64,000 nucleotides of DNA from an uncultured Alphaproteobacteria bacterium (GTDB lineage Bacteria; Pseudomonadota; Alphaproteobacteria; GCA-2731375), in contig CATOSZ010000004.1 of the NCBI GenBank assembly GCA_951812805.1, positions 62,001-126,000 on the forward strand. The letters are read 5' to 3'. The notes below the pieces were generated by a model that saw only the letters and a list, made by a program, of their open reading frames with translations, searched no databases and had not been told where the DNA came from. This document shows positions 15,866 through 24,940 of this stretch, piece after piece (position 1 is the first letter of the stretch; every line of letters starts with the position of its first letter). The position numbers and the translations under genes are program-made.

Positions 15866-16641
15866 TTATTCCGCCGCCTCCAACACCCACTCATTATCCG
15901 CAGCGTCCCCCGCCACGGTCGTGCGGACCATGATCCGGGCCTGATCGTCGGGCCAGCGGTGGCCCCTGTGCAGGACGCAGCGGTTGTCCCAGATTACCAG
16001 GTCGCCGGCGCGCCACTTGTGCTTCCAGGTCCGCGGCGGTTGCGCCGCTTCATCCGTCAAACGAGCGAGCAGGGCGCGGCTTTCGTCCAGGTCCTCACCC
16101 AGAATATGACTGGCGTGGCGGCCGACGAAGAGATTGCGCCGCCCGGTCGCCGGGTGGGTGCGGACGATCGGGTGCTCGACCGGCGGGAGATGGGAAAGCT
16201 CGTCCTCGTTCAAGACCTCAAGCCCGCCGAAGGGGGCGTGGGAGAAGCGATAATCGTGCACGGCGGTTCTGTCTTCGAGCCAGGACTGCATGTCGGCGTC
16301 GAGGGCGTCCCAGCCGGCCCGCATGTCGGCCCACTCGGTCTCGCCCCCGTCTCCGGCACGACATGGGCGGCGAGGAGCGAGGCCTTGGCGCCAACCCGCT
16401 TGTAGGAGCTGTCGGAATGCCAATAGGTGTTGCCGACGAGGAAACGGGCCTGGACGCTCGAGGGTGCGACCACCTTGCCCGCGCCGTCGGTGTTCGCCAG
16501 GCGGGAGAGGCCGGTGGCGGCGCGCCGGCGGATGCCCTGCTCCAACCGGCCGAAGCGTTTGGTGAAGGCGATGTGATCGGCGTCGCTCAAATGCTGTTCG
16601 GGGAAGACGAGCACGGCGTGTTCATGCCAGGCCGCCTCGAT
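15866..16641 (-). pseudogene. TauD/TfdA-type dioxygenase, C-terminal part (split by IS21, plus frameshift)
   Basis: This is the larger part of an Fe(II)/2-oxoglutarate dioxygenase gene whose first 31 codons lie at 19267-19358, beyond IS21. From the junction the frame reads IEAAWHEHAVLVFPEQ and TYWHSDSSYKR, with the iron ligands H and D in HSD, up to about 16350. There the protein jumps frame within a run of five G (coding strand; C5 near 16344-16348) and continues GETEWADMRAGWDALDADM to the distal histidine in NRCVLHRG and the stop at 15866. Restoring one G and removing IS21 gives 287 residues, normal for TauD/TfdA. The frameshift is either a second lesion or a base-calling error. Confidence 0.9.
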
Positions 16642-16647
16642 TGCGCG

Positions 16648-16739
16648 TTTCGGAAAGTCCCGGACACCGATTACGGAAAGTCCTGGCCAGAGATTTCAGT
16701 AAGTCGCGGCCAGTGATTCCGGAAAGTCCCGGACAGCAT
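16648..16739. repeat. Four tandem 23-bp terminal repeats of IS21 (transposase sites)
   Basis: Units begin at 16648, 16671, 16694 and 16717, each exactly 23 bases, consensus TTnCGGAAAGTCCCGGnCA followed by four variable bases. Three degenerate inverted copies occur at the right end (about 19195-19260). IS21 elements bind IstA at such repeated sites. Confidence 0.85.
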
Positions 16740-16813
16740 CACGGGGCGATCTGAGTTCAGCTTTCGGGTGCGCCGTCTCGGCGTCTACCTCTTGGCTTTT
16801 GCCGGGAGGGGAC

Positions 16814-18367
16814 ATGCCCAGACGGAAGCAGACGAGACGAACGACGGTGAGAGATGCACGAACGATCCTGCGGCTGACGCATGACCAAGGCCTCTCGGCG
16901 CGAGAGGTGGCGGAACGGCTGAAGGTCTCCAAGACGACAGTGTCGACCTATTTGCTGCGGGCCCGCGAGGTCGGCCTTACCGCCTGGCCGCTGCCGGCGG
17001 AATACGAGGACGACGCGGTCCTGCAAGAGACGCTGTTCCGCCGCATGGGCCGGCCCCCGCGCGACAGGTGCGAGCCGCACTGGCCGACGGTCGCGGCCGA
17101 GCTGAAGCGCAAGGGGGTGACGCTGACCCTGCTCTGGCAGGAATACCGCGCCTCACATCCCGATGGCTACGGCTACACCTGGTTCTGCGAAGCCTTCACG
17201 GCGTTCAAGCGGCGCACCGGCGCCACCTGGCGCAACCGCCACGAGGCCGGTGCGGTCATGCAGACCGATTATGCCGGCCAGACGGTGGACATCGTCGACC
17301 CCGAGACCGGCGAGGTGCACGACGCGCAGATCTTCGTCGCCGTGCTGGGCGCTTCCTCGCTCACCTTCGCCACCGCCAGCCTGACCCAGCGCCTGCCCGA
17401 CTGGGTCGCCGGACAATGCCGGGCGCTCGCCTACTTCGGCGGCGTGCCCAAGAGCATCGTCTGCGATAACCTCAAGGCCGGCGTCGCCAAGCCGCTCTGG
17501 TTCGAGCCGACCCTCAACCCGACCTTCGCCGCGCTCGCCGAGCACTACGACACCACCGTCCTGCCGACCCGGGTCCGCAAGCCGCGCGACAAGGCCAAGG
17601 TCGAAGTCGCCGTCCAGGTCGTCGAGCGCTGGATCCTGGCAAGACTGCGCAATACGCGCTTCTTCTCCCTCGACCAGCTCAACCGGGCGATCCGCGACCT
17701 CCTCGAGGAGCTCAACGAGCGGCCCATGCGCAACCTTGGAAAGAGCCGGCGCCAGATGTTCGAGGCCATCGAGCGCGAGGCCCTGGCACCCCTGCCGACG
17801 ACGCCCTTCGAATATGCCGAATGGAAGACCGCCAAGGTCCATTCCGACTATCACGTCGACGTCGAGCGCAGCTTCTACTCCGTGCCGCACGGCCTGATCG
17901 GCCGCAAGGTCCAAGTCCGGCTCACTCACCGCACGGTCGAGATCTTCCACAACCACAAGCGCGTCGCCAGCCATCTCCGCCGCTCACCGCATGGCGGCCA
18001 TGCCACGATCCCGGCCCACATGCCCAAGGCGCACCAGCGCTATGCCGAGCGAACGCCACAAAGCCTGATCGACCAGGCCAGCCGCATCGGCCCCAACGCC
18101 GCCCTCCTGGTCGAGCGGATGATCCGCGATCGGCCCCATCCCGAGCAAGGCTATCGCAGCGCCATGGGCGTCTTGTCGCTCGCCCGCCGATACGAACCGG
18201 AACGCGTCGAGGCCGCCTGCGCACGCGCGCTCACCATCAACACGACCAGCTACTCATCGCTCGCCGCCATCCTCAAGTCCGGCCTCGATCGCACACGCCC
18301 CGAGCGCGAACCGCTTCTGCCGCTGCCGCCACACACCAACATCCGCGGCCCCGGCTACTACCGATAA
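16814..18367 (+). CDS. istA: IS21-family transposase IstA
   Basis: This 517-residue transposase has an N-terminal helix-turn-helix ([20 protein letters not shown], then [13 protein letters not shown]) followed by an integrase core with [14 protein letters not shown] supplying the first catalytic Asp and [11 protein letters not shown] the second. A C-terminal beta-barrel region follows ([19 protein letters not shown]). ATG 16814 follows GGGAGGGG; an upstream ATG at 16799 lacks such a site. istB starts 17 bases downstream. It appears intact. Confidence 0.95.
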   Translation: MPRRKQTRRTTVRDARTILRLTHDQGLSAREVAERLKVSKTTVSTYLLRAREVGLTAWPLPAEYEDDAVLQETLFRRMGRPPRDRCEPHWPTVAAELKRKGVTLTLLWQEYRASHPDGYGYTWFCEAFTAFKRRTGATWRNRHEAGAVMQTDYAGQTVDIVDPETGEVHDAQIFVAVLGASSLTFATASLTQRLPDWVAGQCRALAYFGGVPKSIVCDNLKAGVAKPLWFEPTLNPTFAALAEHYDTTVLPTRVRKPRDKAKVEVAVQVVERWILARLRNTRFFSLDQLNRAIRDLLEELNERPMRNLGKSRRQMFEAIEREALAPLPTTPFEYAEWKTAKVHSDYHVDVERSFYSVPHGLIGRKVQVRLTHRTVEIFHNHKRVASHLRRSPHGGHATIPAHMPKAHQRYAERTPQSLIDQASRIGPNAALLVERMIRDRPHPEQGYRSAMGVLSLARRYEPERVEAACARALTINTTSYSSLAAILKSGLDRTRPEREPLLPLPPHTNIRGPGYYR

Positions 18368-18384
18368 CCAGGAGAAGACACCTC

Positions 18385-19161
18385 ATGCTGACACACCCGA
18401 CCCTCGACCAGATGCAGGCCCTCGGCTTCAAGGGCATGGCAGAGGCTTACCGCGACATGGCCGAGCGAGGCCAATCATCGGAATTGAACCGCGAGGACTG
18501 GCTCGCCCTCATGCTCGACCGCGAGGCCGCCACCCGCGCCGACAAGCGCCTCGCCAACCGCCTCAGACAGGCCAGGCTACGCTTCCCCGAGGCCTGCATC
18601 GAGGACATCGACTTCGCCGCCGAACGAGGCCTCGACCGCCGCGCCGTCCTCTCTCTCGCCCAGGGCGTCTGGCTCAAGGCACACGAGAACCTCATCGTCA
18701 CCGGCCAGACCGGAACCGGCAAGACATGGCTCGCCTGTGCCATCGCCCATCAGGCCGCCAGGCTCGATCATTCCGTCCTCTACGTCCGCATGCCCAGGCT
18801 CTTCGAGGACCTCGCCATGGCCCGCCTCGACGGCCGGCTGCCCCGCCTGATCGACCGCCTCGCCCGGGTCCAGCTGCTCGTCCTCGACGACTGGGGAACC
18901 CATGGCCTGACCGACCGCCAGCGCCTCGATCTCCTGGAAATCTGCGAGGAACGATACCACCGACGCTCAACCCTCATCACCGCGCAGATCCCCGTGACCG
19001 CCTGGCACGACCTGATCGGCGAGGCCACCATCGCCGACGCCATCCTCGACCGCGTCATCCACAACGCCCACCGCATCGGCTTGAAAGGCGACAGCATGCG
19101 AAAGAAGAAATCGACGACCGACTTGACCCAGCCAACCACAACGGAAAACAATCCCGACTGA
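18385..19161 (+). CDS. istB: IS21-family helper ATPase IstB
   Basis: This 258-residue AAA+ ATPase is related to DnaC. Walker A is GQTGTGKTW (residues about 111-119), Walker B is LLVLDDWG, and the sensor region is [10 protein letters not shown]. IstB assembles on target DNA and activates IstA. ATG 18385 follows AGGAGA. The lysine-rich C-terminus KKKSTTD is usual. The gene seems complete, so the element may be active. Confidence 0.95.
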   Translation: MLTHPTLDQMQALGFKGMAEAYRDMAERGQSSELNREDWLALMLDREAATRADKRLANRLRQARLRFPEACIEDIDFAAERGLDRRAVLSLAQGVWLKAHENLIVTGQTGTGKTWLACAIAHQAARLDHSVLYVRMPRLFEDLAMARLDGRLPRLIDRLARVQLLVLDDWGTHGLTDRQRLDLLEICEERYHRRSTLITAQIPVTAWHDLIGEATIADAILDRVIHNAHRIGLKGDSMRKKKSTTDLTQPTTTENNPD

Positions 19162-19266
19162 CGGCAACAAGGCACCCGAAGCCAAACTCCCGGAACCGGC
19201 CGGGACTTTATGAAATCGGTGGCCAGGACTTACTGAAACCGCCGTCCGGAACTACCGAAATCCGCA

Positions 19267-19358
19267 TCGATTGCGGCGAAGCGCGCATCGTCGAGCTGCG
19301 TGAGATCGACATCCGTCACCACAGCGCCGAGTGTGGCCTTGCTCGCTTCGATTCCCAT
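19267..19358 (-). pseudogene. TauD/TfdA-type dioxygenase, N-terminal fragment
   Basis: ATG 19358 follows GGAGGAG and opens MGIEASKATLGAVVTDVD, then LTQLDDARFAAI, the usual start of a TauD-family enzyme, before running into IS21 at 19266. Joined at the TCGAT duplication it continues in frame into the fragment at 15866-16641. The original gene lay just beyond a terminator on the same strand, so it had its own promoter. Confidence 0.88.
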
Positions 19359-19394
19359 GCTCGCTCCTCCCCAGGCTCCCTGGCCGTCACTATA

Positions 19395-19431
19395 GCCCAA
19401 AATAAGAGAGGCGACCCGAGGGCCGCCTCTC
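19395..19431 (-). terminator. Intrinsic terminator after the micro-ORF
   Basis: Read on the minus strand, GAGAGGCG (19431-19424) pairs with CGCCTCTC (19413-19406); the 10-base loop can form a further CCC/GGG stem. It is followed by TTATTTT at 19405-19399. It ends transcripts from the SMP-30 gene and the micro-ORF before the TauD-type gene. Confidence 0.75.
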
Positions 19432-19478
19432 CGTGTATGGGCCGTGCCGAGGCCCTGTGACTCTAGCTCGAGTCCGCG

Positions 19479-19559
19479 TCAGCGAGCGCAGAAGAGGTTG
19501 CTCCCCTGCCCGCACATGGCGCCAGTACCTCGGGTCACGGCACGCATATCACTCGACAT
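19479..19559 (-). CDS. 26-residue micro-ORF with a perfect extended Shine-Dalgarno
   Basis: ATG 19559 is preceded by GAAAGGAGGTGATCC (19575-19561), which is complementary to the whole 3' tail of bacterial 16S rRNA, with one base in between and an AGGAGG-to-ATG spacing that suits initiation. The frame encodes 26 residues, starting MSSDMRAVTRG, with two cysteines in the C-terminal CGQGSNLFCAR, and ends at TGA 19481-19479. A strong terminator follows. No family is recognised. It could be a regulatory leader, a small functional peptide or a modified-peptide precursor; no modifying enzyme is obvious nearby. It sits 108 bases after the SMP-30 gene on the same strand. Confidence 0.55.
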   Translation of the reverse strand: MSSDMRAVTRGTGAMCGQGSNLFCAR

Positions 19560-19667
19560 TGGATCACCTCCTTTCAGTTGTTGCAGAACCGGGAGGAGTA
19601 TGGCGAGGCTTTCCATGAAAGGAAAGACTCCATTTCAAAGGCTTGATTTACTGCGGATATTCGCGCT

Positions 19668-20507
19668 TCAGGGCAGCCCGGCACCGGGCGCGTCGACCCG
19701 CACGGCTTCGATTCGGCCCGCCTTCGCGTCCGCCGCGCCCGGCCCACTGCCGAGGTTGGAGAGGATGTAGAGCGTCCGCCGGTCGGCACCGCCCAGCATG
19801 CAGGCATAGGAGCCGTGTTCGCCGGTGGAGATGCGCGCCGTCACCTCGCCGCCCTCCCGCACGCGCAACGTCTCCTTGCCGCGCGGATCGGCGACCCAGA
19901 TCGCGCCTTCCGCATCCAGGCAGATACCGTCTGGAAAATTGGCGCCGAGATCGGCCCACAGGCGCTGGTTGGAAAGTCCGCCCGCCGCATCGATGTCCCA
20001 GGCGGTGAGACAGCGGCCCTGGGTTTCGCCCACGATCAGGGTACCGCCGTCCGGCGTGATGACCGAACCGTTCGGGAAGTCGAGGCCCTCGGCCACCCGG
20101 GCCACCGTGCCGTCGGGATCGACGCGGGCGAGTGCCGCGGCCCGCGGCGCCTCGTCCTGGTAGCGCTCGTAGCCGAAGTTGCCGACATAGGCCCGCCCGT
20201 CGGCCGAGACCACCATGTCGTTGCACGGCCCGCCGGCGATGTCCGAAAGATCGCCGTGTTCGACCAGCCCCGCCGGGCCGAGGCGCAGCAGGCGCCGGTC
20301 GAGCATGGAGACGACCAGCAAATCGCCGTCCGGCAGCCAGCCGAGGCCGGAGGGTTGTCCCGGCACTTCGCAAATGGTCTCCGTCACCCCATCCTCGTCC
20401 ATCGCCAGGACCCGGTGCGAATAGAAGTCCGAAAACCAGAGCCGGCCGTCACGCCACCTCGGCCCCTCGGGAAAGGTCAGTCCGTCCAGCACCACGCGCC
20501 GTTCCAT
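19668..20507 (-). CDS. SMP-30/gluconolactonase/LRE-family lactonase
   Basis: This 279-residue six-bladed beta-propeller protein has the metal-binding start LTFPEGPRWRDGRLWFSDFY (first-ligand Glu in EGP), GGPCNDMVVSADG with the catalytic Asn/Asp region, and LDFPNGSVITPDG plus FPDGICLDAEGAIWVAD. Family members hydrolyse sugar lactones or phosphoesters with one Ca2+ or Zn2+. ATG 20507 is preceded by AGGAGA. It lies 14 bases after the FAD oxidoreductase and is probably cotranscribed with it. The substrate is unknown. Confidence 0.92.
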   Translation of the reverse strand: MERRVVLDGLTFPEGPRWRDGRLWFSDFYSHRVLAMDEDGVTETICEVPGQPSGLGWLPDGDLLVVSMLDRRLLRLGPAGLVEHGDLSDIAGGPCNDMVVSADGRAYVGNFGYERYQDEAPRAAALARVDPDGTVARVAEGLDFPNGSVITPDGGTLIVGETQGRCLTAWDIDAAGGLSNQRLWADLGANFPDGICLDAEGAIWVADPRGKETLRVREGGEVTARISTGEHGSYACMLGGADRRTLYILSNLGSGPGAADAKAGRIEAVRVDAPGAGLP

Positions 20508-20521
20508 GCCCGTGTCTCCTC

Positions 20522-21691
20522 TTATCCGCGATTGCCGCCGTAGGCCTGGGTGAACAGTCGGCCCGCGGCGACCCGGTCGTGGCTGAGGGCGGCGAAATCT
20601 TTGTCGGTCTCGCCGTCCAGGATCCAGTCGGCGAGCGCCCGGCCGGCCGCGGGGCCGAGTTTGAAGCCATGGCCGCTGCCGCCGCAAGCATCGACATAGC
20701 CGGCCACCTCGCTGCGCGGGCCGTAGAAGGGATACCAGTCCGGCGTTACATCATAGAGCGCCGCGTAAGAGCCGATCAGCGCCATGCCGGCGAAGGCGGG
20801 AAAGCGGGCCTCGGCCCGGACCTGCACCTCGGCGATGAAATCCTCGTCGGCGGTCAGCTTGTAGTTCTGCGGGTCGACGTCCTGATAGTCCTTCGGGAAA
20901 CCGCGGCCGATGACGAAGCGCCGTTCGCCGAGCGGGCGGAGATAGATCGCGTCGACCGCGTTGGAAACGGAGACACTCGGGATCGGCCGGCCGGGGCGGA
21001 CTTCCCAGATCGTGTCCTGCTCCCTGACGGCACGAAGCGGCAGGGAAAGGCCGACCCCCTCGGCGAGGGTCTTGGCCCAGGGGCCGGCGGCATTCACCAC
21101 GGTCCCGGCCAGGACCTGCTCGTCGTCGGTTTCGATGCCGGTGATCCGGTCCCCCTCGCGCAGCAAGCTACGGACGGGTTGGCGCTGTCGGTAGGTGCCG
21201 CCCAGGTCGCGGAACGCGGCGACCAGGGCTTCCGTCGTCGTCACCGGATCGGCATAGCCGCCGTCCACCTCGTAGGCGACCCGGTCGATGCCGTCGGTGA
21301 CGATCTCCGGCAAGTGGGTGGAGATTTCGCCCGGCTCCAAAAACCGGGTGTCGATCCCGATTTCGCGCTGCATGGCGATGTTGGCCTCGGCCCCCGCCCT
21401 GAGGTCGGCCGGCAGAAGAAAGCACCAGCCGCTCGCCACATAACCGCCGTCGGAGCCGAGTTCGGCCGGCATTTCCCGGTAGAGGTCGATGGTCTCCCGG
21501 GTCAGGCGGCTCAATACCGGTGTGGAATAATGCTGGCGGATGATCGCGGCGCTCTTGCCGGTGCCGCCGGCCGCCGGTGCCTCGCGCTCGAGCAGCAGAA
21601 CGGTGCGGCCGCCGCGCTTCATCAGGTGATAGGCGGTCGCGGCCCCGGTGATCCCGGCGCCGACGACGACGATGTCGAACCGTTCGCTCAT
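20522..21691 (-). CDS. FAD-dependent oxidoreductase, DAO/sarcosine oxidase-like
   Basis: This 389-residue protein has an N-terminal dinucleotide-binding motif, DIVVVGAGITGAATAYHL, then GGTGKSAAIIRQHYS and GTVVNAAGPWAKTLAEG, and a C-terminal CGGSGHGFKLGPAAGRALADW; all are typical of the DAO family, which oxidises N-methyl amino acids or D-amino acids. The gene starts 8 bases after the hydantoinase B-like gene ends. Together with that gene, a role in N-methyl or cyclic amide catabolism is plausible but inferred. Confidence 0.92.
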   Translation of the reverse strand: MSERFDIVVVGAGITGAATAYHLMKRGGRTVLLLEREAPAAGGTGKSAAIIRQHYSTPVLSRLTRETIDLYREMPAELGSDGGYVASGWCFLLPADLRAGAEANIAMQREIGIDTRFLEPGEISTHLPEIVTDGIDRVAYEVDGGYADPVTTTEALVAAFRDLGGTYRQRQPVRSLLREGDRITGIETDDEQVLAGTVVNAAGPWAKTLAEGVGLSLPLRAVREQDTIWEVRPGRPIPSVSVSNAVDAIYLRPLGERRFVIGRGFPKDYQDVDPQNYKLTADEDFIAEVQVRAEARFPAFAGMALIGSYAALYDVTPDWYPFYGPRSEVAGYVDACGGSGHGFKLGPAAGRALADWILDGETDKDFAALSHDRVAAGRLFTQAYGGNRG

Positions 21692-21699
21692 GGCGGCAC

Positions 21700-23376
21700 T
21701 CAGCCGTCGACGGCGCGCGGGCCGTAGGCCTCGGCCAGATAGCCCTCGGTGAACTTGCCGCTTTCGCGGTCGACCTGCAGGGCTTCCGCGCTCCGCTCCG
21801 CCGCGGGGCCGTAGCCGCCGGCGCCCGGCGTCTCGACCCAGACCACCGCACTCTCCGGCACGTCCAGGGACGAGGGCTTGCCGGCCAGCACGTCGCGCCG
21901 GCCGTCGTCATGCACGATCTCCATCCGTCCCTTGCCGCCGGGCCCGCCGCCGAACAGGCCCCAGGGCGGGTGGACGCCGCGCTCGTTCTGGCCGGAGAAG
22001 GTGAGCTGGTGATCGATGCCCCGGTAGACCCGGCGCAGACCCATGCCGCCGCGATGCCGGCCGGCCCCGCCCGAGTCCTCGACCAGCTCGTAGCGCTCCA
22101 CCAGCAAGGGGTATTCGTTCTCCAACGCCTCGATCGGCAGGTTGGAGGTGTTGGTGATATGGACCTGGATGCCGTCGTTGCCGTCCCGGTAGGCCCGCCC
22201 GCCCGCCCCGCCGCCGATGGTCTCGAGATAGACGTAGTATTTGCCGTCCGGGCCAACGCCGGAGAAGGTGGCGCACCCGTTGGCCCCGTTGCCGGCGGCG
22301 ATGATGCGTTCGGGCAGGGCGTCGGCCATGGCGCCGAAAATGGCGTCGACGATGCGCTGCGCGGTCTGCGCGCGGGCCGCCGTCGCCGCCGGGAAGACCG
22401 CGTTGACCACGGTCGCTTCGGGCGCGGTGATGGTCACCGGCTCCAGCATGCCGTGGTTCGTCGGCCCGTCCGGATCGACCAGCACCTTCAGGGCATAGAG
22501 CACGGAGGCCTGCAGGCCGGCGTAGGAGTTGTTCATATTGCCCTGCACCTGGGGGGCGGAGCCGTCGAAGTCGAAATGGATTTCCTCGCCGCTCTTGGTG
22601 ATGGTGACGGCGATCGCGATATCGCGGGTCGACATGCCGTCGTCGTCGAGATAGTCGGTGAAGGCATAGCGGCCGTCGGGAATCTCCGCGATGCCGGTGC
22701 GCATGCGCCGCGCGACCGCGTCGATGATCTTTTGCGCGCCGGCCTCGATGTCCTCGGGCGACCAGCGCTGGAACAGCTCCTCCAGCCGGCGCAGGCCCAG
22801 CCGGTTGGCGGCGATCTGCGCCATGTAGTCGCCGCGTCGCTCCTCCGGCACCCGGACGTTCAACAGGACCATGGAGAGGATGTCCTCGACGATCTCCCCG
22901 TCGCGGCAAACCCGCACGGGTGGGATGCGCAGGCCTTCCTGGAAGATCTCCGTCATGCCGCCGGCCATGGAGCCGGGCGACATGCCACCGATGTCGGCAT
23001 GGTGCGCGATGTTGGAGACGAACAGCACCAATTCGCCCGCGTGGAAGACCGGGGCCAGTATGGCGACGTCGGGCAGGTGCGAGCCCCGCCCGACGAAGGG
23101 ATCGTTGGAAATGAACATGTCGCCGGGCTGGATGCCGTCGCGCCCGCGCTGTTCCAGCACCACCTCCGCCAGACCCAGCATGGAGGCGAGATGCAGCGGC
23201 AAACTGTCGCCCTGCACCACCACGCGGCCCGCGGCATCGAAGATCACCGTCGAATGATCGTGGCGTTCTTTGATGTTGGTGGAATAGGCGCTCTTCATCA
23301 GCGCCGCGTACATTTCATCGCAGATGCCGCCGAGATTATTGCGCAGCAGCTCGACCTCGATCGCGTTCAGTGCCAT
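21700..23376 (-). CDS. Hydantoinase B / N-methylhydantoinase B-type protein (HyuB)
   Basis: This 558-residue protein matches the whole HyuB/AcxA-like family: N-terminal LLRNNLGGICDEMYAALM, NIKERHDHSTVIFD, GDMFISNDPFVGRGSHLPDV, IAHHADIGGMSPGSM, GNGANGCATFSGV and C-terminal GGAGRHRGGMGLRRVYRG with GLFGGGPGG. HyuB subunits work with HyuA in ATP-dependent 5-oxoprolinase/N-methylhydantoinase reactions. No hyuA is present on either side, so it may use a distant partner or form a divergent single-subunit system. It heads a three-gene operon with the FAD oxidoreductase and SMP-30. Confidence 0.92.
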   Translation of the reverse strand: MALNAIEVELLRNNLGGICDEMYAALMKSAYSTNIKERHDHSTVIFDAAGRVVVQGDSLPLHLASMLGLAEVVLEQRGRDGIQPGDMFISNDPFVGRGSHLPDVAILAPVFHAGELVLFVSNIAHHADIGGMSPGSMAGGMTEIFQEGLRIPPVRVCRDGEIVEDILSMVLLNVRVPEERRGDYMAQIAANRLGLRRLEELFQRWSPEDIEAGAQKIIDAVARRMRTGIAEIPDGRYAFTDYLDDDGMSTRDIAIAVTITKSGEEIHFDFDGSAPQVQGNMNNSYAGLQASVLYALKVLVDPDGPTNHGMLEPVTITAPEATVVNAVFPAATAARAQTAQRIVDAIFGAMADALPERIIAAGNGANGCATFSGVGPDGKYYVYLETIGGGAGGRAYRDGNDGIQVHITNTSNLPIEALENEYPLLVERYELVEDSGGAGRHRGGMGLRRVYRGIDHQLTFSGQNERGVHPPWGLFGGGPGGKGRMEIVHDDGRRDVLAGKPSSLDVPESAVVWVETPGAGGYGPAAERSAEALQVDRESGKFTEGYLAEAYGPRAVDG

Positions 23377-23449
23377 GTCGCCCCGTCCCTCGTCTTGCCC
23401 GACGGGATCTTAGGCGTCGGCGTGCGCGGCGTCACCTATGGCGTCGGCC

Positions 23450-24370
23450 TCAATAGACCCGCTCGACCTCGAAGCCGCGCAGGCGAATTTGGTTCACCAA
23501 TCCGGTCTCGCCGGGAAGATGCGCCGCGCCGACGGCGATGAAGGCCTTACCGGCGTTGAGGAACTTCACCGAGCGGTCCGCCATGCGGATGTTACGCACA
23601 TCGAGGCTCTGCCGATTGTATTCTTCTATGATCGCCCGATCCTTGCCGGAGACGATCGACAACTCCGCCGCCTCACGCTCGAAGACGGCGGTGATGTTGC
23701 GTGCCAGGTAGTCCTGCACGAGGGTCTCGAAATCGGCCTCGGCCTGGAAACTGTAGTCCAGCATGGCGATGACGGCCGCGGACAAGTCGATCTCCGGAAG
23801 CACATTGTCCACCGCCAATTGCTCCGCAATGGTTTCCAGTGCGTAGACCGGTTTGCCTTGGGCGCGGGCCTCGTTCTGCAAGGCTTGGTCGAGAAAGGCC
23901 CAGCCCTGCCGGCTTCGCTGCCACTCGCCCGGCGGTTGGCCGAAAATCGAGAACAGGTCGAGGGGATGAATGCGCGTCAACTCCGCCGTCGAGATCCCAT
24001 ATCGGGTGGCATGAACCACCACCCTATCGTAGGCCTCGCTGCCGATAAGGTCGCTTAGCGTGACATTGTTCGGCAGACCATCGAGCGGGACGGTGCTCCA
24101 CAGCCCGCCGTCCGGCGGAATCACCAGCTCGAACACGAAGTGATTGCAGGAATCAAAGGCGTCGAAAACTTCCGGGGCGAGGCGGAGCACCCGTTCGTCG
24201 GTCACGTGCATGGTACCGAAGAGGTAGCTCGGCGCCGGCCCGCCTGTGACCCGCCACAGCACGCCCTGGCCGTTCATTTGCCCGCTGGCCGCCGCGCCAC
24301 GAATGGATAGCACCAGCATGAGCGAGAGGACGACCAGGACCACGAGGAGGCGGAGGCGTGGCGCCGTCAT
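23450..24370 (-). CDS. TraB/GumN-family protein, exported
   Basis: This 306-residue protein has an N-terminal hydrophobic signal or anchor (LLVVLVVLSLMLVLSI, residues 7-22) followed by the family opening VLWRVTGGPAPSYLFGTMHV with its GxxH motif, and C-terminal NAGKAFIAVGAAHLPGETG. The second GxxH-like element (GAAH) and the fold mark the TraB/PrgY/GumN (Tiki-like) family, some of which are metal-dependent proteases. It is expected in the periplasm. ATG 24370 after GGGAGATT is preferred to GTG 24397. Confidence 0.85.
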   Translation of the reverse strand: MTAPRLRLLVVLVVLSLMLVLSIRGAAASGQMNGQGVLWRVTGGPAPSYLFGTMHVTDERVLRLAPEVFDAFDSCNHFVFELVIPPDGGLWSTVPLDGLPNNVTLSDLIGSEAYDRVVVHATRYGISTAELTRIHPLDLFSIFGQPPGEWQRSRQGWAFLDQALQNEARAQGKPVYALETIAEQLAVDNVLPEIDLSAAVIAMLDYSFQAEADFETLVQDYLARNITAVFEREAAELSIVSGKDRAIIEEYNRQSLDVRNIRMADRSVKFLNAGKAFIAVGAAHLPGETGLVNQIRLRGFEVERVY

Positions 24371-24497
24371 TGCTGAATCTCCCAGGTCGCTCGTCACGAT
24401 TTAAGAGATTGTGCATGTCCCGCGATCCGAGCGCAAGCCCTGCGCGTATCCGCCATCATCACCCCGCGATCGGCGGGAGCCGCTACCCGATGTCCGG

Positions 24498-24809
24498 TCA
24501 GGGATAGACCTGCACATAGGCCTCGCGGATCCGCGTCGAGACCTCGCCGAATTGCGCGTCGTATTCCGCCAACAGGTCCTTGAATTCCTGGCTTTCCTGA
24601 AAGCGGGCGAAGGTCGCCTCGCTGTCGAACTCGTAGACCGCCATATACTGGTGCTCATCCTCGCTCAGCAGGGTCTTGTAGCGGCGCGCGCTGACCGCGC
24701 CTTGGAAACGCAGCAACTGGGCGCAGTGTTCGGTATTGTACCAACGATTGAAGTCGTCCTCGCGGTCGGCACGAATGGTTGCTTTTACGGTCAGCAATAC
24801 GATGGCCAT
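24498..24809 (-). CDS. Small dimeric alpha/beta-barrel (EthD/DUF4286-like) protein
   Basis: This 103-residue protein reads MAIVLLTVKATIRADREDDF, WYNTEHCAQLLRFQGAVSARRY and YMAVYEFDSEATFARF, the strand-helix-strand pattern of EthD-like dimeric ferredoxin-fold proteins. ATG 24809 follows GAGGAG. Members include degradative enzymes and proteins of unknown role. It diverges from the luciferase-like oxidoreductase across 131 bases, so the two may be coregulated. Confidence 0.7.
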   Translation of the reverse strand: MAIVLLTVKATIRADREDDFNRWYNTEHCAQLLRFQGAVSARRYKTLLSEDEHQYMAVYEFDSEATFARFQESQEFKDLLAEYDAQFGEVSTRIREAYVQVYP

Positions 24810-24940
24810 CGGGATTCTCCTCGCGGTCTGGCGGGCGGGCATTAGGCCACGCCCCTCCGGGTCTGGACAAGGGCACGCTTGCGCGGGTGCGGGCCTGCGC
24901 GTTAGATGGCGCACCGGCGCCAACCAGGAGGACCAGCCCC

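Larger units (their letters stand above)
16642..19266 (+). mobile_element. IS21-family insertion sequence with 5-bp target duplication
   Basis: The 2625-bp element begins TGCGCGTTTCGG and ends, in reverse complement, TGCGGATTTCGG, matching the terminal TG of IS21. It is flanked by direct TCGAT copies at 16637-16641 and 19267-19271. It carries istA and istB in order and multiple internal terminal repeats. It cuts a TauD-type dioxygenase gene after codon 31. Confidence 0.93.

Noticed and set aside
16648..16739. Short CRISPR array
   Set aside because: The units are contiguous without spacers and sit at the end of an IS21 element.
19561..19577. Fragment of the 16S rRNA 3' end (plus strand GGATCACCTCCTTTC)
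   Set aside because: The match stops at the anti-Shine-Dalgarno tail; upstream bases do not resemble 16S rRNA. On the minus strand it is correctly placed as a ribosome site before an ATG.
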